Shown here: positions 60,496 through 64,000 of the stretch, one piece after another
Layout: each line of letters begins with the position of its first letter
Position numbering within the stretch: the stretch's first letter is position 1
NCBI GenBank assembly: GCA_013399305.1
Contig: VXAI01000035.1
Span: 4,906,646-4,970,645, forward strand
Source of the DNA: Rostratula benghalensis
Taxonomy: Eukaryota; Chordata; Aves; Charadriiformes; Rostratulidae
DNA length: 64,000 bases
Reading direction: 5' to 3'
The notes under the pieces: model-generated
What the model saw: only the letters and a program-made list of their open reading frames with translations
The model's database searches: none
What the model was told of the DNA's origin: nothing
Position numbers and translations under genes: made by a program

Positions 60496-63400
60496 ATACA
60501 GGATAATGATAAGTATCTGCTGTTTACTGTTGTCAGTGATGTAGGGTCCCTCCCAAAACAGGAAGATGGGCTTCATCCCCCTATTGAAGTCTTTAAAACA
60601 TGGTATTACTGTATTTCTAAGTGTAACTGGCTTTGCAGTTACATTGTGTAGAAAATGTTACACCACATGGGCTTGTTAATTAAATTTTCCAGGAAGATGC
60701 TGTTGGTTGAGCTCCCTAAAATGCCCTCTGTTCTGTAACTTGTCCTCAGCTCTCACCTGAGTTGAAAGACCTGTTTTTCTGGGGATGGTGCATGACTTGA
60801 TCTTTAGATCTTGATCTTTAAATTTGTGAAAGAACATGGCAAAGAATAAAAATGTTTGTGACTTTCTCCATAACTCTAATCTCACCCTCTCAGGTGGATT
60901 CAACTGTGAAAAAGTTTTAAGAAATAAAGGAAAGCTAGTGCTAGGAAAAGAGACTTTTCTCTCTGTTTGCAGTATAGTATTATCATCTTCTGAACTTATT
61001 ACCATCCCCAGGGAGGTGGGGTTAGACTAAGAAAAAAAATATGTGTTCCTGATTTAAAAGTTCTGCATCCCCAGGCTTGGCCTGAACTTTCCTTTATCGA
61101 GAGCTTGTTCTTAAGCTGGCATTCTGCAGCTGAATGCTGAAATGTGTCCCTGCAGGCAAGATGACTGTACCACACCATCTGAGATTAGTTCCAATTTGTC
61201 AGCCTCACCTTCCAGAGATGAAGCCCTAAACTAGCACTGAAAGGGATGTGTTTCTTAGTCTGGGCAGCTCTTCACTGAGGTATCCCAGAAACGCCATGAC
61301 AAGGCAGTTGAAATATCCTAACCGTTCTCTAAAGGCTTTGTTGCATGACCCAGTAAGATTTCCTGTTCTTTGTCATTTCTGTGTTGCCTGTTAGCTGTAA
61401 CACTGTCAGCCTTCAGTAAATTAAAGCCATAAATTAGCTGAAATGTTCTGAACTGTCATCACTACAATATCCTTCTAGCTTGATTGTAGGGACTGCAAGA
61501 ATTTTTGTGAATGGGGAGAAGAGAGGGCACACCGATTCTAATCCTTTCTTGTTTCACTGTCAGGTATGATATTTTTGAAGTCAACACAATCTTTACTGCT
61601 TGCTTGTGTGAGGGGTTAACAAAGCAATTTGTTGACAAGAAAGTAGGCTAGTCTTACCCCAACTGGAAAGCCATATCCACCCTAAAAGGTGTCAGAGTCC
61701 ATACTGCAATGAAAGCTGTGTTAGGATAAAATGTTTTGGGGGGTTTTTTTGGACAAATGGGATTACTTTCACCCCACAAACATAGTTTTGTAAGGACTGA
61801 AATGGTTTGTGGAAGTGAGTTGCATTTGACAAATTATTTCAAGTGGAAAAAGGGAGCTGGGAGGGTTTGAGAAATGTTTTAAAATATAACAACATTTTAT
61901 TATGGGCAATCTTCCCTTGTTTTTGTTTGTTAATAGCATGATTTGTTCAAAAAATGGCCTTTTTAAAAGATCCTTTTTGAAGAGTCTGAAATGCAAACAG
62001 AAAAATGGGCTTCAGACCAGACAAAATATTTCATATTTATCTTGAATAGTTTTTTGTGGACTTTACTTCTGTGACTTTAGAAACAGTCCAAAGTTCAACA
62101 TTCATGTTCACATGTAAATTTATGAGGGGTGTTTTGACAGTAAAAGCATATGTGGACTTTATCCAAATTATTTTAGCTCTAAATCAAAGCTCCATGGTGT
62201 AATACTGAGGATTGCTGCTTTTGGTCTTTGATAGTATCATTCTGAAGATACACTTATAGCTGCATACATGGAAGTGTATATGTGTGTTCACAATGAGTGG
62301 ATATGGTATGTGGTTCTTAAGATCCCTTGTCCAGTCATGAGACATGGCTACTTGTGTGCATACTGTCATTTGCATCGTATCTCCTGATTATTTTTCATCT
62401 ATTTTTCTAGTGGGGAGAGTTTTTTTTTCCTAGCTTGATTTAATGTATGTGAAATTCACGCATTGTCTTGAATTGAAAAACAGAGTATCTATCCCAGGTG
62501 ACAAGATGAAGTTCTCAATGGAGTTTATTTTTTCTAATTAGATGTTTGTCATTGTGTATTCTATATAACAACATATAAGCAAACAATCACAGACCTTTTG
62601 AAGAAATTTATTGGTTTTATTTATGTCACTGGGCATAAAAAATCTATAATTACCAGGTATAGCCGCAATATAACTGGTATTTAATGACAATTACTTTTTG
62701 TTACCATAGAAATGAGTCCAAAGTAGTTACCTATAATTTCTCATTCCCAAACCTCACACATGTTGTATTGCAGTATTACCATAGTAATTGCCTATTAGTC
62801 ACCATAAAATAAGCAGTTACCCAGAAGATATCAGGATAGTGTGAAATTTCTCATCTCCTTCAAAACTTGCAGCACATGCCGCTTCTCGTCTTCCTTTAGT
62901 GGGATTTTTGCCTGAATGACAAGACTGTCCATTGTACATTAACCCAAGGGAAGAAGAGATGTGATTGAGAGAGAATTGTGCTCTAAAAATACACCAAGTC
63001 AGGAAAAGTATCTTCCATCCCCTGAAAATATGGAATTATTTCCTGTTATTGAAAAACAAGGATTTTTCAATGCCATGAAATTGAGGTTTGTTCTTTGCTG
63101 TGAATTTCCTATTTATTTTTTTTCCAATTCAGTTGTGACCAAAGCAGGGGCTATAAGCCTTAAGGGGCTCTGTGAGGATAGCCATGCTGTGTCATACCTC
63201 ACAAGCCCAGTATCAGTGCAGCCGTGGATGAGGTCACTCTCCATGTAAGAGCAGGAGACACTCATAATATATTTCCCCCTCCAAGTATTTCCCAGCTTAC
63301 AGTGATTTTCATTTTGGGTATTTCCTGAACTCATGGTATTTCTGTCTGCTTGGTAATGTGCCATGGATTTCTTTTCCTAGCATCTGCCCAGTTTGCCCTC

Positions 63401-64000
63401 AGATGGTAAGTATTAGCTGTCTCCTCTGGCCTGAAATTGTTCAGCCACTTGCCCCAGTGCAGGAAGCATCACCCCTTTCAGCCTGCTGTGAGCTTCATGA
63501 GTGTCCTGATTTGAGTTAATGGACAATGGACTTCTCTACAGTGGCTGCTCTTGCCCCCCTTTTTTTTAATTCTTAGTTTAGATTGCATGTTATTGAGGCC
63601 AGTGAGTCCTTCGCTGTGCCTGCCTATATCACATTTAGTACCAGCTGGGGGTTGGTGACTCACATGGGGGTAAAAGATATTCCCCTTCATAGCCAGGACT
63701 ACAAGAGAGGCAGGCCACGGGTGCTGAACCCATGGGTAGAGTGGTGGCAACTCAGCTCTTCTCCCATTCCAGTTTCAAAATTGGAAATCCAAGGTGGCTT
63801 TCCAAGGCTTCAGTGTCTTTTGACAGCCTGGTGGATTAAAAAAAAAAAAAAAAAAAAGCTGTGGCCAGGACAAACCAACCTGATAAGAGGGGAAAAAACA
63901 GAGAACTGCCACAGTGAGGGAATAGATCTTTCCTTGTGTCGCCTTCTCTTATGTGGCTGGGAGAGAGGGTGAGGCATGGCAGAAGTTTTGTCCTCTCCCA
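60496..64000 (+). other. AGBL4: AGBL4 intron, continuing past the window
   Basis: AT-leaning intronic DNA with short A/T tracts and a poly-A run near 63.85 kb. No exon, repeat family or RNA gene was recognised. The frame at 63583-63972 is chance sequence running through the poly-A. Confidence 0.65.
63838..63857 (+). repeat. 20-base poly-A tract
   Basis: A pure run of 20 A after GTGGATT and before GCTGTGGCC. The lysine run in the overlapping frame is an artefact of it. Confidence 0.95.

Noticed and set aside
56365..64000. Search for the following AGBL4 exon (DLNR motif)
   Set aside because: No CSLMGFDLNR-like coding segment with splice sites was seen; it probably lies beyond the window.
1..64000. 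CRISPR array, operon, phage or plasmid system
   Set aside because: No regular direct-repeat array and no dense coding; exon/intron structure and CR1 elements show animal DNA.

Overview
This is vertebrate, almost certainly bird, nuclear DNA. It is AT-leaning, almost devoid of coding sequence and dotted with CR1 LINE fragments that end in the avian 8-base tail repeat (ATTCTATG type). It also carries one LTR-like interspersed repeat of a kind I recognise from bird genomes. No prokaryotic, plasmid, CRISPR, rRNA or tRNA feature was found.

The only gene I can support is AGBL4 (CCP6, cytosolic carboxypeptidase 6) on the + strand. Two consecutive coding exons lie in the window. The first (31390-31479) encodes the zinc-binding HPGE motif. 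The second (56250-56364) encodes the NPDG...GNY(R) motif. Both have canonical AG/GT splice sites. The first ends with one base of a Gly codon and the second starts with the other two, so they join in frame across a 24,770-bp intron. Everything else is intron: about 31 kb upstream and 7.6 kb downstream. Giant introns are typical of AGBL4 in vertebrates. No other AGBL4 exon, and no nested gene, was recognised.

Layout: 1-31389 upstream intron (possible old CR1 relics near 3.2 kb and 20.2 kb, an ancient repeat relic near 12.4 kb, an LTR-like repeat at 28.3-28.8 kb followed by a CR1 tail at 28.9-29.2 kb). 31390-31479 exon. 31480-56249 intron (CR1 pieces at 31.6, 40.3, 45.0, 55.2 and 55.9 kb, plus stretches at 49.4-50.0 and 52.85-53.6 kb that look like conserved non-coding DNA). 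56250-56364 exon. 56365-64000 downstream intron with a long minus-strand CR1 at 59.8-60.5 kb.

Most open reading frames here are chance or CR1-derived. The longest (176 codons, minus strand, 19417-19947) is unidentified. The most interesting non-coding signals are a near-perfect 14-bp inverted repeat with homeodomain-type cores at 52996-53027, a pair of palindromes at 25541-25574, and a 27-base C tract at 25060-25086. I saw no convincing new biological system.
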